NCBI GenBank assembly: GCA_023379935.1
Contig: JAMCPD010000022.1
Location: 1-64,000, forward strand
Length of the DNA: 64,000 nucleotides
From: Actinomycetota bacterium
Lineage (GTDB): Bacteria; Actinomycetota; Acidimicrobiia; Acidimicrobiales; JAMCPD01
Direction of reading: 5' to 3'
The notes under the pieces are model-generated. The model had not been told where the DNA came from. It worked only from the letters and a program-made list of their open reading frames with translations, and searched no databases. The position numbers and the translations under genes are program-made. Of this stretch, positions 1 through 9,035 are shown in pieces; position 1 is the first letter of the stretch; every line of letters starts with the position of its first letter.

Positions 1-905
1 GTAAAGATGATGGTGGATAAGTATATGGGTGGAGAGTGTCTCTTTGATAGTAGACCAGCGTCTCGTACCTCCATTTGTCCGCAAGTCGTATTCGATTCCA
101 TCCATAATATGGTACGGCAAGAACCGAGATGAACAGATGTGCAGCGGTTCTCTCCGCCAACTGGTGATATACGGGTCTCAGACCAAGGTCGCTCTTTAGG
201 GATCTAAAGGCCTCCTCCACCCTTACGAGGGTCATGTACAGATTCCAGATCTCTTTTGCATTGAGATCTTTGTGGCTGGTGGTGATGGTGTAACAGCCAT
301 ATAGAGATGCCCTCTTGGAGTTGCTCTCCAACTCTTTTACTTCAAGGCTTTTCAGTTTCCTCAGATTCTGGTTTTCAGATGTAATGTCATAGAGCGGTTT
401 AATCTCGTAGTGCTTTGCAATAGATGGATACTTGGTGTTAGCATTGGAGGTGATTCTTCCGAGTGCATTTGCCACCTTGAACTCATTTTTGAGCCTGCCC
501 GCCTCTATGCGTTCTTTCAATTTGGAAAGAGCTTGAAAAGAAACGCGCTCTGTGCGCCTCATCCATGGAGTGTTCCTTGGCTGCCCTTCCTTCTGATAGA
601 CACAGGACCCTTGTTCCCTCCTCACAGGGGATGGCCTTTACATAGACAGACGCAGAACCCTTATTTTTCATCTTGGGTGTTGCCCTCTTTACCATCTCTG
701 AACTGCTTTGTGTAGGTCGATCTTTTATCGGAACGCTCTATGACTATGTAGGGATATCCCCTCTTTTTCAACAGCTCCAGGTTTTCTTTGGTGGCTATCC
801 CTCTATCCATAACGATGGACAGAGGCGTTGGAATGGTGTTCAGGGCAGAAAGAGAGTCTGGTATGGAAGGATCTTGTCAAGCCATAGACATTTTTTCTTT
901 TATTA
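1..905 (-). pseudogene. Degenerate IS1634/IS4-type transposase, frameshifted, runs off left edge
   Basis: Minus-strand translation across several frames gives LSIVMDRGIATKENLELLKKRGYPYIVIERSDKRSTY, then LKERIEAGRLKNEFKVANALGRITSNANTKYPSIAKHYEI...LYGCYTITTSHKDLNAKEIWNLYMTLVRVEEAFRSLKSDLGLRPVYHQ, then YDLRTNGGTRRWSTIKETLSTH. Frame changes near 690, 530 and 100-150. Confidence 0.8.
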
Positions 906-906
906 G

Positions 907-985
907 AAAATAAAGCAAACTGCAATTCTGGTATCCGTGGGTTGTTTACCACTTTGTAACGAATCGTTTCGGTTTGCTTTATTTT
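907..985. repeat. Perfect 14-bp inverted repeat AAAATAAAGCAAAC / GTTTGCTTTATTTT
   Basis: Arms 907-920 and 972-985, read directly. Confidence 0.8.
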
Positions 986-1071
986 GGTATAATAATATAT
1001 GTTTGTCATGGATCTTTCAGGAGATGAGGGACTATAGGTACTACGACGATTATCAATCTGGTATCCGCGGG

Positions 1072-1497
1072 TTAGCATTTTAAGGGATCATGCGCATGAT
1101 CCGTGATAGTCGACTTCACCGCATCAAAGATATTTTGAGCAGCGATTAAAGCATATTCTACCATTTTGTGAGTAGCATCCGGTAAATCTGCTGGATAACG
1201 ACCACGAATAGACCATGAGTTAAGTATTTCAAGATCATTTTCGTCTATTTTGAATTTATCTTTGTCGGCAAGACGAGATAAAAGGTCAAATAAGTCATGT
1301 ATTCTCGGCACCAAAATTTCTCTAAAAATTAATAATGCTTTTAAAGCTTTTTCTGCTGTAAGATGAGCATGCAAACAGACTATGCGACCTCGAATATCTG
1401 AGTGTCCTGTAAGCGCTACGGCAGCGTCTAGTTCCTCACGAGATTCTTATAGCCATTTCTTCGCCTCTTCCAGAGTATCAGGAGGCAGTTCGCTCAT
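1072..1497 (-). pseudogene. HEPN-domain protein with in-frame TAA
   Basis: ATG at 1497 reads MSELPPDTLEEAKKWL*ESREELDAAVALTGHSDIRGRIVCLHAHLTAEKALKALLIF..., a HEPN pattern with a stop at 1447-1449. The ORF track only shows 1072..1374. Confidence 0.7.
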
Positions 1498-1852
1498 AAA
1501 CTATCTCGCCCTCGTGTGCGGGCCAATACATCATGGAACCATTAACATTTTGTCGCTCGGTGAACTCTTTGATATCTGCAACGATGACATCACATGGAAT
1601 TGGCGCGGTTATAGCTCTGCGTACCTTGCCCATAAGACTAATAACTTCTTGTCGTAGCAGTTTGTCAAAGATTACTAGTAGGTCTAGATCACTGTCTAGT
1701 CCCATGTCGCCACGGACTACAGATCCAAATGCAATTATTTTAAGCGGATGAAAGTTTTCAACGATATCGTGTACTACTGTTGGCATCCAATAACGGATAG
1801 ATGCACCAGATTTCTTTTCATCTTTGGCAAACAAATCTAGTGAACTGTTCAT
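1478..1852 (-). CDS. MNT-type nucleotidyltransferase-domain protein (HEPN partner)
   Basis: AFGSVVRGDMGLDSDLDLLVIFD matches the GS...D.D minimal nucleotidyltransferase signature; overlaps the HEPN start. Confidence 0.8.
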   Translation of the reverse strand: MNSSLDLFAKDEKKSGASIRYWMPTVVHDIVENFHPLKIIAFGSVVRGDMGLDSDLDLLVIFDKLLRQEVISLMGKVRRAITAPIPCDVIVADIKEFTERQNVNGSMMYWPAHEGEIVYERTAS

Positions 1853-2031
1853 GAATAATATATTACTTCTACTTAGAAGGTTTGGAAATGAATTGGGAAT
1901 GAAATAGATATAACGAGATCACACGCACCGATGTCGGACGGGCTGGCGCTCCCACTGAACAGGCTAAATGATACAGGACGATACTAGCTTGACCTTATGA
2001 CGCTTATGGACCTAATATGTCTATTTGTGCT

Positions 2032-2090
2032 TGTCAATGGCCATGCAACTTAGGTGTCCGTGAACATGCAATATTGCATGGCCATTGACA
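2032..2090. repeat. 17-bp perfect inverted repeat TGTCAATGGCCATGCAA / TTGCATGGCCATTGACA
   Basis: Arms 2032-2048 and 2074-2090; the 14-bp palindrome ATGCAATATTGCAT at 2066-2079 overlaps the right arm. Confidence 0.85.
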
Positions 2091-2317
2091 GGAAGCAATT
2101 GGAATCTTCGGTTTTAGCGGAAGAGATTTCTTTTCAAATTCGAAAAGTTGTTCATCTGAAATTAATAACATCATATCTAATTTATCTCACTTATTGAAAT
2201 AAAAGTGGTGGATACTGACCCACGCTCCTAGAAGAGAGTGGCGCATCCGCGAACCAAGTTGAAGACGAAAGTGCGTGAACTATGCACTTGAATCTGTCAC
2301 CTTAGGATGCAAAAGCG

Positions 2318-3100
2318 TCAACTGATACAACAGCTATTACGATACTGAACTATGGCCTCAACAAGACCATCAACAGTATGTTCTTGCGCCACTATATGTA
2401 CTCTAAAGTCGTAATCCTTAGCAGTACGCTCTGTTATAGGACCTATGCATGCAACCAAAGGGGGCAGATTTTCTCTGCCTACACTCTTGGCAAAAGCATC
2501 CACAGCAGACGAAGACGCAAAGGTGATAACCTGAGCACTCGCGAGCTGTGCCAAGCAAGCATCACTTGGTTTAACGGGCAAAGTTATATATGCTTCAACA
2601 ACATTAACATCCCAACCCTTTTGTTTCAAGCCCTTGGATAAAAGATCATCCGCATCCCGTGCCTGAGGAAGCAGTATCTTATTTGATACAGTACTACTGT
2701 TAGGTAAAGGGAATATATCGAGTAGAGCAGACGACAAAGCCTCCTTGGGCATAAGATCAGCTTTTATGTTCCATCTCTCCAGTGCCTTAGCGGTACTTGG
2801 CCCCACAACTGCAATAGCAGGTCCGTCAAGATCACGCACATCTTTCAATAAAGGCATAAACCTCTCCACAGTATTTACGGAAGTGAATAGCACCCACTCA
2901 TATGAACCAACTTCAGCGGCGGATTTTGACAGAGCAACACCATTATCCAAAGGATCAACTATTTCAATGAGCGGGACATCCACAACCGATGCACCGGCTT
3001 TAGACAACTTATCTGAAAAGTCATGAGCTTGTTTTCTGCTGCGGGTTACGGCAACAGTCCAACCAGCCAACGGCTTGGGCGGTAACAACTTGTCGGTCAA
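2318..3100 (-). CDS. hemD: Uroporphyrinogen-III synthase
   Basis: HemD-like sequence (AVTRSRKQAHDFSDKL..., VLFTSVNTVERF) in a heme cluster. Confidence 0.85.
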   Translation of the reverse strand: MTDKLLPPKPLAGWTVAVTRSRKQAHDFSDKLSKAGASVVDVPLIEIVDPLDNGVALSKSAAEVGSYEWVLFTSVNTVERFMPLLKDVRDLDGPAIAVVGPSTAKALERWNIKADLMPKEALSSALLDIFPLPNSSTVSNKILLPQARDADDLLSKGLKQKGWDVNVVEAYITLPVKPSDACLAQLASAQVITFASSSAVDAFAKSVGRENLPPLVACIGPITERTAKDYDFRVHIVAQEHTVDGLVEAIVQYRNSCCIS

Positions 3101-3912
3101 TGGCTTAACCGCTGATTACTTGACACCTCGTTGATATTGGTGAGCGGTGCCAACCCGACTACATCACCTATAACAATAACGGCCGGAGGATTGAGATCAA
3201 GCAGGTCCACATCCCGCATTTCTCCCAAAGTCGTCAACAGTATACGTTGGCTGTCCCAAGTGCCCCACTCTATAGCCGCTACCGGCGTGGATGGCAATCT
3301 GCCACCTTTTATCAAACGGCTTGAAATCTCCTTTCTATTCTCTACACCCATCAACAAAACAATGGTTCCACCTACTTTGGCAATAGCTTCCCAGTCAACA
3401 GCGATTTTGGTTGAGGAAGCTTCACCGGCCCCATCTTCACCGGCCCCATCTTCACCGGCCCCTAAAATCGCGGCATCTTGAATATGCCCGGTAACTAAAG
3501 TAACCACCGAGGCAAGTTGTCTATATGTCAAAGGTATTCCCAGACTCGTTGGGACACCCGTAGCCGAAGAGATACCCGGAATAATTTGAAAGTCTACTTT
3601 TGCTCGGGTTAATGCTTTAACCTCTTCCGCCCCCCGTCCAAATACAAAAGGGTCGCCTCCTTTTAATCTGACCACCCTTGTATACGACTTAGCGTATGAA
3701 ACAAGCAGGGAATTAATCTTATCTTGCATACGTGCTTTGCCCGGTACTTTTCCAACATCAACCAACTTTACTTCAGGCGGTGCCAACTCAAGCAGCCTTT
3801 TATCTATCAGGCGATCATAAAGCACAACTTCGGCATGGGATAATACCTCTGCACCCCTGACCGTTATAAGTCCCGGATCGCCCGGACCTGCTCCCAACAA
3901 ATATACAGTCAC
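3097..3912 (-). CDS. cobA: Uroporphyrinogen-III C-methyltransferase
   Basis: VYLLGAGPGDPGLITVRGAEVL, VRLKGGDPFVFGRGAEE, PGISSATGVPTSLGIPLT are SUMT signatures. Confidence 0.95.
   Translation of the reverse strand: MTVYLLGAGPGDPGLITVRGAEVLSHAEVVLYDRLIDKRLLELAPPEVKLVDVGKVPGKARMQDKINSLLVSYAKSYTRVVRLKGGDPFVFGRGAEEVKALTRAKVDFQIIPGISSATGVPTSLGIPLTYRQLASVVTLVTGHIQDAAILGAGEDGAGEDGAGEASSTKIAVDWEAIAKVGGTIVLLMGVENRKEISSRLIKGGRLPSTPVAAIEWGTWDSQRILLTTLGEMRDVDLLDLNPPAVIVIGDVVGLAPLTNINEVSSNQRLSH
3421..3462. repeat. 15-bp tandem repeat TTCACCGGCCCCATC x2.8 inside cobA
   Basis: Read directly; encodes GAGEDGAGEDGAGE. Confidence 0.95.
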
Positions 3913-4880
3913 CGTCGGTCAACCTTTTCCTCAGCTTTGCGAAATATTGGTAAAAGCTCCTCACCGCAATCGTCCAGCAACTGCTTTGCAAGAACAGTAC
4001 CTAGCTCAACCGGATCTTGCCCTGACGCATTACGTTTTATGACAACACGACCATCTAAACTTGCTAACATAACCTCCAAATGCAAAAGATCCGGACACAA
4101 AGAGTCTGTTTCACGGTGTGCACAAGCACCAACCGGTAGATCACAGCCAGCACCCAACGTAGATAAAAATGCCCGCTCTGCTTTTACTTCCAAGTTTGCT
4201 TGTCTGTCATCTATTTCGAGTAGAAGTTTTTTTACCGGTTCGTCATCTCTCCTACATTCTACGGCTATAGCGCCTTGTCCGGCTTGGGGAAGCATTAAGT
4301 AAGTCGGTAAAGGCAAAACGTATAAAGCCGGAGAACGAAGTTCTAAACGATCCAAAGCACACAATGCCATAGGAGCTATCGCGCCCAGTTTTTTTATCTT
4401 AGCTAATCTGGTTTCTATATTACCGCGCAGATCACAAAAAACTAAATCGGGTCTGATCCATGCCAATTGGCAACGCCGACGTGATGATCCGGTTGCGATT
4501 AAAGATCCCGTCGGTATTTCAAACATTGAGGATAAGGAGGTTTGATAGTTTACCAGCCCGTCGCGCCTGTCATCTCGCTTTACAACTGCCGCCAAGAAAA
4601 GAGCCTCAAGATCATTTGACGGTAGGTCTTTGGCGGAATGAACCGCTATATCCGCGTCACAGCTCAAGACAGCCTGTTGTATCTCTTTGACAAAAACTCC
4701 CTGCCCGCCAAGTTCAGAAATGGAGATATCGGCTTTTAAATCACCGGTGGAATGTACTGTAAGAATCTCTACTTCTAATCCGTGATCAACACTCATGAGC
4801 AACGAAGCAACCTTGTTCGCTTGTCGGTAGGCAAGGGGACTCCCCCTAGTGGCTAAACGCAGTTTGTTCAAACCCGTCAA
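3909..4880 (-). CDS. hemC: Porphobilinogen deaminase
   Basis: LRLATRGSPLAYRQA, AVHSAKDLP, GAGCDLPVGA. Confidence 0.97.
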   Translation of the reverse strand: MTGLNKLRLATRGSPLAYRQANKVASLLMSVDHGLEVEILTVHSTGDLKADISISELGGQGVFVKEIQQAVLSCDADIAVHSAKDLPSNDLEALFLAAVVKRDDRRDGLVNYQTSLSSMFEIPTGSLIATGSSRRRCQLAWIRPDLVFCDLRGNIETRLAKIKKLGAIAPMALCALDRLELRSPALYVLPLPTYLMLPQAGQGAIAVECRRDDEPVKKLLLEIDDRQANLEVKAERAFLSTLGAGCDLPVGACAHRETDSLCPDLLHLEVMLASLDGRVVIKRNASGQDPVELGTVLAKQLLDDCGEELLPIFRKAEEKVDRR

Positions 4881-6235
4881 AGCCCAAACAGGGATTTCAA
4901 CAGTTCAACCGCGTTCTTATCATCGGATGAATCCACACTCTGTTTAATCGTGGCAATAGGGTCATGCAACAACTTATTGACCAACCCCTTAGTTAAAGCA
5001 TCAACGGCGCTCAGCTGGGCGGCATCCAAGTTACCTAACCGAGATCTATAGTGTTTCAGTTCCGAATCTCGAATATATTCAGCCTTTTTACGTAATGAAA
5101 CAATTAAGTCATCCATTTGCCGAGAAGCCATATAACTACTATAACTCTCTGCGGATTCTTTAACTATTATTTCCGCCTGAGCCAAACTGGCGAGGCGATT
5201 TTGCATGTATGTTTCTGCAAAATTAGAAAGATCATCTATGTCAAGCAGCGTTATACCATCTATCTTTTCAACATTTTGATCTATGTTGCGTGGCATACCC
5301 ATATCTAGAATCAACATAGAGTCCTTACCTTTAGCTCCGTTTATGCCCCCAGCCTCAGCCCTACTGCCGACCTTCACGTTGGCAAAGTCTTCCACACTCA
5401 ATAAAGTCTTTGAAGTTGAAGTTGCAGCTATTACAACGTTAACCTGATTCAAGATTTGACCAAGTTCGTCTAAGGAGGCGGCCCTGGCATTAGTTATATT
5501 TTTTACTAAACCAGCAGCCTTGCTTTTGGTTCTATTTGCAACCACGATCTCATTTACGCCCGAAGACCTCTTAAGAGTTGACAATACCCCTTTTGCCATA
5601 TGACCTGCCCCAATAAGGAGTATATTTGTGTCTTTGAGCCCGTTCACAACCGTAACTTTGTTCATATTCGCTTGTGCAGCCTTACCCTTGGCGCCATTAA
5701 GTTTTTGAGCAATTAATGGTATGGCGGCACCCGAGAGAGAGGTCGGTCCTTGGGATATAAGAGTCTGGGAACGTACTCGCTTGCCCGCTCTCAGGGCAAA
5801 ATTGAATAGCACGTCAAGTTGATGCCCTGACATACCGTTCGCCTTGGCGGCGGTCCATGCATCACGTACCTGAGCCAGTATTTCGTTCTCGCCCAACAAG
5901 GACGAATCCAAACCGGCAGCAACTTTGAATAAGTGTGAAGCAACTGAAACTTGTCCATATAAGAGATAAAGGCGATCGTTTAACTCACTCATCAAAACAC
6001 CACATGAACTTGCCAAATACTTCTGTATATGTTCAACCCCACGCCCCGCCTCATCAGCTAAAACGGCATAGACCTCCACACGTAAGCAGGTGGACAACAC
6101 AACTGTTTCGGATATGTTTGGATGCCTGCTAAGATACGCAAATGCACCTTGAAGTTCAGTATTGTTGACGCTTGCCCGTTCCAGTAGTTCTAAGGGTGCG
6201 CTATGGTAGCTCAATCCGACAACAGCTAGGCTCAT
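4877..6235 (-). CDS. hemA: Glutamyl-tRNA reductase (start moved to MSLAVVGLSYHSAP)
   Basis: GLSYHSAPLELLERASV, VVLSTCLRVEVYA, LLIGAGHMAKGV; C-terminal dimerisation helix. Confidence 0.95.
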   Translation of the reverse strand: MSLAVVGLSYHSAPLELLERASVNNTELQGAFAYLSRHPNISETVVLSTCLRVEVYAVLADEAGRGVEHIQKYLASSCGVLMSELNDRLYLLYGQVSVASHLFKVAAGLDSSLLGENEILAQVRDAWTAAKANGMSGHQLDVLFNFALRAGKRVRSQTLISQGPTSLSGAAIPLIAQKLNGAKGKAAQANMNKVTVVNGLKDTNILLIGAGHMAKGVLSTLKRSSGVNEIVVANRTKSKAAGLVKNITNARAASLDELGQILNQVNVVIAATSTSKTLLSVEDFANVKVGSRAEAGGINGAKGKDSMLILDMGMPRNIDQNVEKIDGITLLDIDDLSNFAETYMQNRLASLAQAEIIVKESAESYSSYMASRQMDDLIVSLRKKAEYIRDSELKHYRSRLGNLDAAQLSAVDALTKGLVNKLLHDPIATIKQSVDSSDDKNAVELLKSLFGL

Positions 6236-6315
6236 GGTTATAAGCTTATATCTTACTTTGGTAAAAATACATAATATGAAAAATAATATATTTAATAATA
6301 TCATCTAAGGTAACT

Positions 6316-7002
6316 ATGTTGAACACCGCCACATCTACAGCAGCATTCCTACTGTGTATAGCTTTTTCAATGTCAACCATGGATAAGTGGTTGGAAAAAG
6401 CCACACGGCACTATCTGGTCTGGAGTATAGCACTTATAATGGCAGCTGTAGCAGCCGCAACAATGGCAATAAGCAGTACGGCGGGGTGGAGTGGGATCAC
6501 GTTTCGCATCTTTTATTTGTTTGGTGGAATTCTCAACGTACCGTGGTTAGCGCTTGGAACCGTATATCTATTGACAACAAAACGTATAGGCGATATCTCT
6601 GCCATCATTGTAACCGCTTATTCGGCTTTTTCAATAGGAGTTCTTTTCAGCACACCACTTCTCCATCCAGTTCCCTTGCACCAGCTGGCACAAGGATCTA
6701 AAGTATTTTCCATCCTGCCGCAAGTGTTAGCGGGAACAGGATCTTCTGCGGGAGCTTTGGTTATAATAGCGGGTGCGCTCTTTAGCATAGTGAAGGTTCA
6801 AAGAGCCAGAGTAATAATCTCAAACTGTTTGATAGCAGCAGGTGTTATGATAATGGGTGCCAGCGGAGTGCTTAACTCAATTTTTGACCAGATGGTTGCG
6901 TTTTCCGTTACCTTGGCATTGGGGATAGCAGTAATTTTTGCGGGATTTTTAACTTCTTCCGCTGCACAACCCTCCCCAGCGGGAAAACAGACCCAAATCT
7001 GA
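6316..7002 (+). CDS. Multi-pass membrane protein, unknown function
   Basis: Hydrophobic ORF divergent from hemA. Confidence 0.7.
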   Translation: MLNTATSTAAFLLCIAFSMSTMDKWLEKATRHYLVWSIALIMAAVAAATMAISSTAGWSGITFRIFYLFGGILNVPWLALGTVYLLTTKRIGDISAIIVTAYSAFSIGVLFSTPLLHPVPLHQLAQGSKVFSILPQVLAGTGSSAGALVIIAGALFSIVKVQRARVIISNCLIAAGVMIMGASGVLNSIFDQMVAFSVTLALGIAVIFAGFLTSSAAQPSPAGKQTQI

Positions 7003-7047
7003 CCGGGAAACCAACCCGGGTTCATTTCTGCCAGGCTTGTAAAGCAG

Positions 7048-7890
7048 TTAACGGCTTTGCAGCGTTTTTAAACTGACAGTATCCCCTTGCGATATGCCAA
7101 GTCGGTCTTTAGCACTGTCCAAGTACATTGCGATTGAGAGCTTTTCGTAAGAGTCGACCACTAAGCCTACTTCTTGTGGTTTCAGGTCCGCATAGGCCTT
7201 GACTATTCTGGTTTTGAAAGAACTTCCTCCGTCAAGGCCAAGAACTATTTCCAACGCAGATGCAGCCTCAGTGGAGGCAAACTTCTGGTCAAGCTGTTTG
7301 AGTTCTAAAAGCCCAACACTCAGTTGAGCATTGCCAAAGTTATCAATCCAGATCACCTCAGCAACAACACTGCCTTTTACATATCTAACAACAGGCAAAT
7401 CAATCCCGCACAACAGTTTAGGGTCAACCTGCTCGCCCAGTTCAGCTAAGCTAACTCCTTGGCAAATATAACCTGTTACAGAAGCAAAAATATCTCTCCC
7501 GTCAAAAGTTCCGCCGGCTTTGCTAAAATGGTAACGTTCGTTGTTCAGTATCACAGCCTGTTTTATGCCACCCAGAGTTTCGGCTGCCGGTATCAACAAA
7601 CCGTTGTCAGGTCCCACCAAAAAACACGGTTCGCCCTGTATTTCTATGGCTATTCGCCTACGCTCTGTGCCAACACCCGGGTCCACCACGGCTAACACAA
7701 CTTGCGGTCTGACAAACCTAACCGCCCTGGCGAGCGTAAGCGCACCGCTTTGGAGTTGGTATGGGGGAATATTATGTGTTATATCAATAACTTTACTATC
7801 AGGTGATATGCTGTGAATAACGGCTTTGACAACTCCCGTAAACTCGTCTTGGATTCCATAATCCGATATGAACCAGACTGATTTAGGCAC
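7048..7890 (-). CDS. SAM hydroxide adenosyltransferase family (DUF62)
   Basis: FISDYGIQDEFTGVVKAVIHSISPDSKVIDITHNIPPY, VDPGVGTERRRIAIE, VGPDNGLL. Confidence 0.88.
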   Translation of the reverse strand: MPKSVWFISDYGIQDEFTGVVKAVIHSISPDSKVIDITHNIPPYQLQSGALTLARAVRFVRPQVVLAVVDPGVGTERRRIAIEIQGEPCFLVGPDNGLLIPAAETLGGIKQAVILNNERYHFSKAGGTFDGRDIFASVTGYICQGVSLAELGEQVDPKLLCGIDLPVVRYVKGSVVAEVIWIDNFGNAQLSVGLLELKQLDQKFASTEAASALEIVLGLDGGSSFKTRIVKAYADLKPQEVGLVVDSYEKLSIAMYLDSAKDRLGISQGDTVSLKTLQSR

Positions 7891-7901
7891 TCTGAGAGGA
7901 A

Positions 7902-8111
7902 CTACCCGGCTTGAATATAGCGATCCGCCAAGTACTTGTCCAGATCACTTTGAGTCAGCCGATAGGATTTACCCACCCTTATTGCAGACAGCTCATTAGC
8001 GTTTATAAGCCTGTAGACAGTCATGTTTGACACACGTAATAAATCAGCTATTTCAGCAACAGTCAAAAAAACATCCTGTTTTTGTGTATTCAACCTATTT
8101 TCAAGAGTCAC
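7902..8111 (-). CDS. Excisionase/BldC-like helix-turn-helix protein
   Basis: FLTVAEIADLLRVSNMTVYRLINANELSAIRVGKSYRLTQSDLDKYL. Confidence 0.85.
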   Translation of the reverse strand: MTLENRLNTQKQDVFLTVAEIADLLRVSNMTVYRLINANELSAIRVGKSYRLTQSDLDKYLADRYIQAG

Positions 8112-8218
8112 AATAATCTCACCATAACCTTCCTCTTACTATTAAACTATTCTACGCTATAAAAAGGATCTTGTAAAACTGAATTTATTTGAATTGGCGC
8201 AAGGTGAACCGGCGCAGT

Positions 8219-9031
8219 TTAAACTCCTCTCGAAAGTTGCCTTGACCGTTCTGTTGCTGAAAGCACTGCTTCTATAAAAGCTGAGCGAACTGCTTTTGAT
8301 TCAAGCACCCTCAATCCCGCAGCAGTCGTACCGCCTGGTGAGGTAACCCGTTTTCTGATTTCCTCAGGAGTACTCCCCTCACGTTCCATTAACTCAACGG
8401 TTCCCCGCAGGGTTTGAGCTACAAGCAAGGTGGCTGTATCTCTCGACAGTCCTGCTGCAATTCCTCCTTCGCGTAACGCTTCCGCCACTATTGATACAAA
8501 GGCCGGCCCTGACCCCGATAGGCCTGTAACAGCATCCAGCAAGTGTTCCGGTACTCTTATCACCTTGCCAACGGCTAAAAGTATCTCCTCCGCCCAATCA
8601 AGGTCTTCTTTATGCACCCCAGAACCGCCTGAAATTGCTGTAATCGATTCACCAACCATGGCGGCGGCATTCGGCATTGCCCGTATTACTGGAACTGTTG
8701 CTAAAGTTTCATACAGCCATCCTTCCAAGCGGCTTGTGGGCATACCGGCCATTATCGACAAAACTCTGGAAGGACTTCCTTTAGCTGCCAACTTACAAGC
8801 CAGAGCCGCATCCGCAGGTTTTACCGCTAAAACAACACCGTGTGTGTTGGGCATTGCATCTGAGACATATAAAGTAGGGTTGGCATCAAGCAGCTTTTTG
8901 CGGATATCCGGATTGACCTCAACTACTGCCAGGTTTTTTATATCCGTCCATTTGGAGTCGAGTAAACCTGCGAGTAGGCAAGACCCCATCTGTCCTCCAC
9001 CCAGAATAGTTAAAATAAAGTTATCAGCCAT
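8219..9031 (-). CDS. proC: Pyrroline-5-carboxylate reductase (start at MADNFILTILGGGQMG)
   Basis: GGGQMGSCLLAGLL, VIRAMPNAAA, TGLSGSGPAFV, VTSPGGTTAAGL. Confidence 0.93.
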   Translation of the reverse strand: MADNFILTILGGGQMGSCLLAGLLDSKWTDIKNLAVVEVNPDIRKKLLDANPTLYVSDAMPNTHGVVLAVKPADAALACKLAAKGSPSRVLSIMAGMPTSRLEGWLYETLATVPVIRAMPNAAAMVGESITAISGGSGVHKEDLDWAEEILLAVGKVIRVPEHLLDAVTGLSGSGPAFVSIVAEALREGGIAAGLSRDTATLLVAQTLRGTVELMEREGSTPEEIRKRVTSPGGTTAAGLRVLESKAVRSAFIEAVLSATERSRQLSRGV

Positions 9032-9035
9032 ACCA

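Noticed and set aside
803-1078. Minus-strand ORF of 91 aa
   Set aside because: Off-frame translation of the transposase remnant and flanking repeat; no recognisable domain.
2318-6235. Unusual heme cluster
   Set aside because: hemA-hemC-cobA/hemD order is ordinary for actinobacteria; only the internal repeat in cobA is notable.
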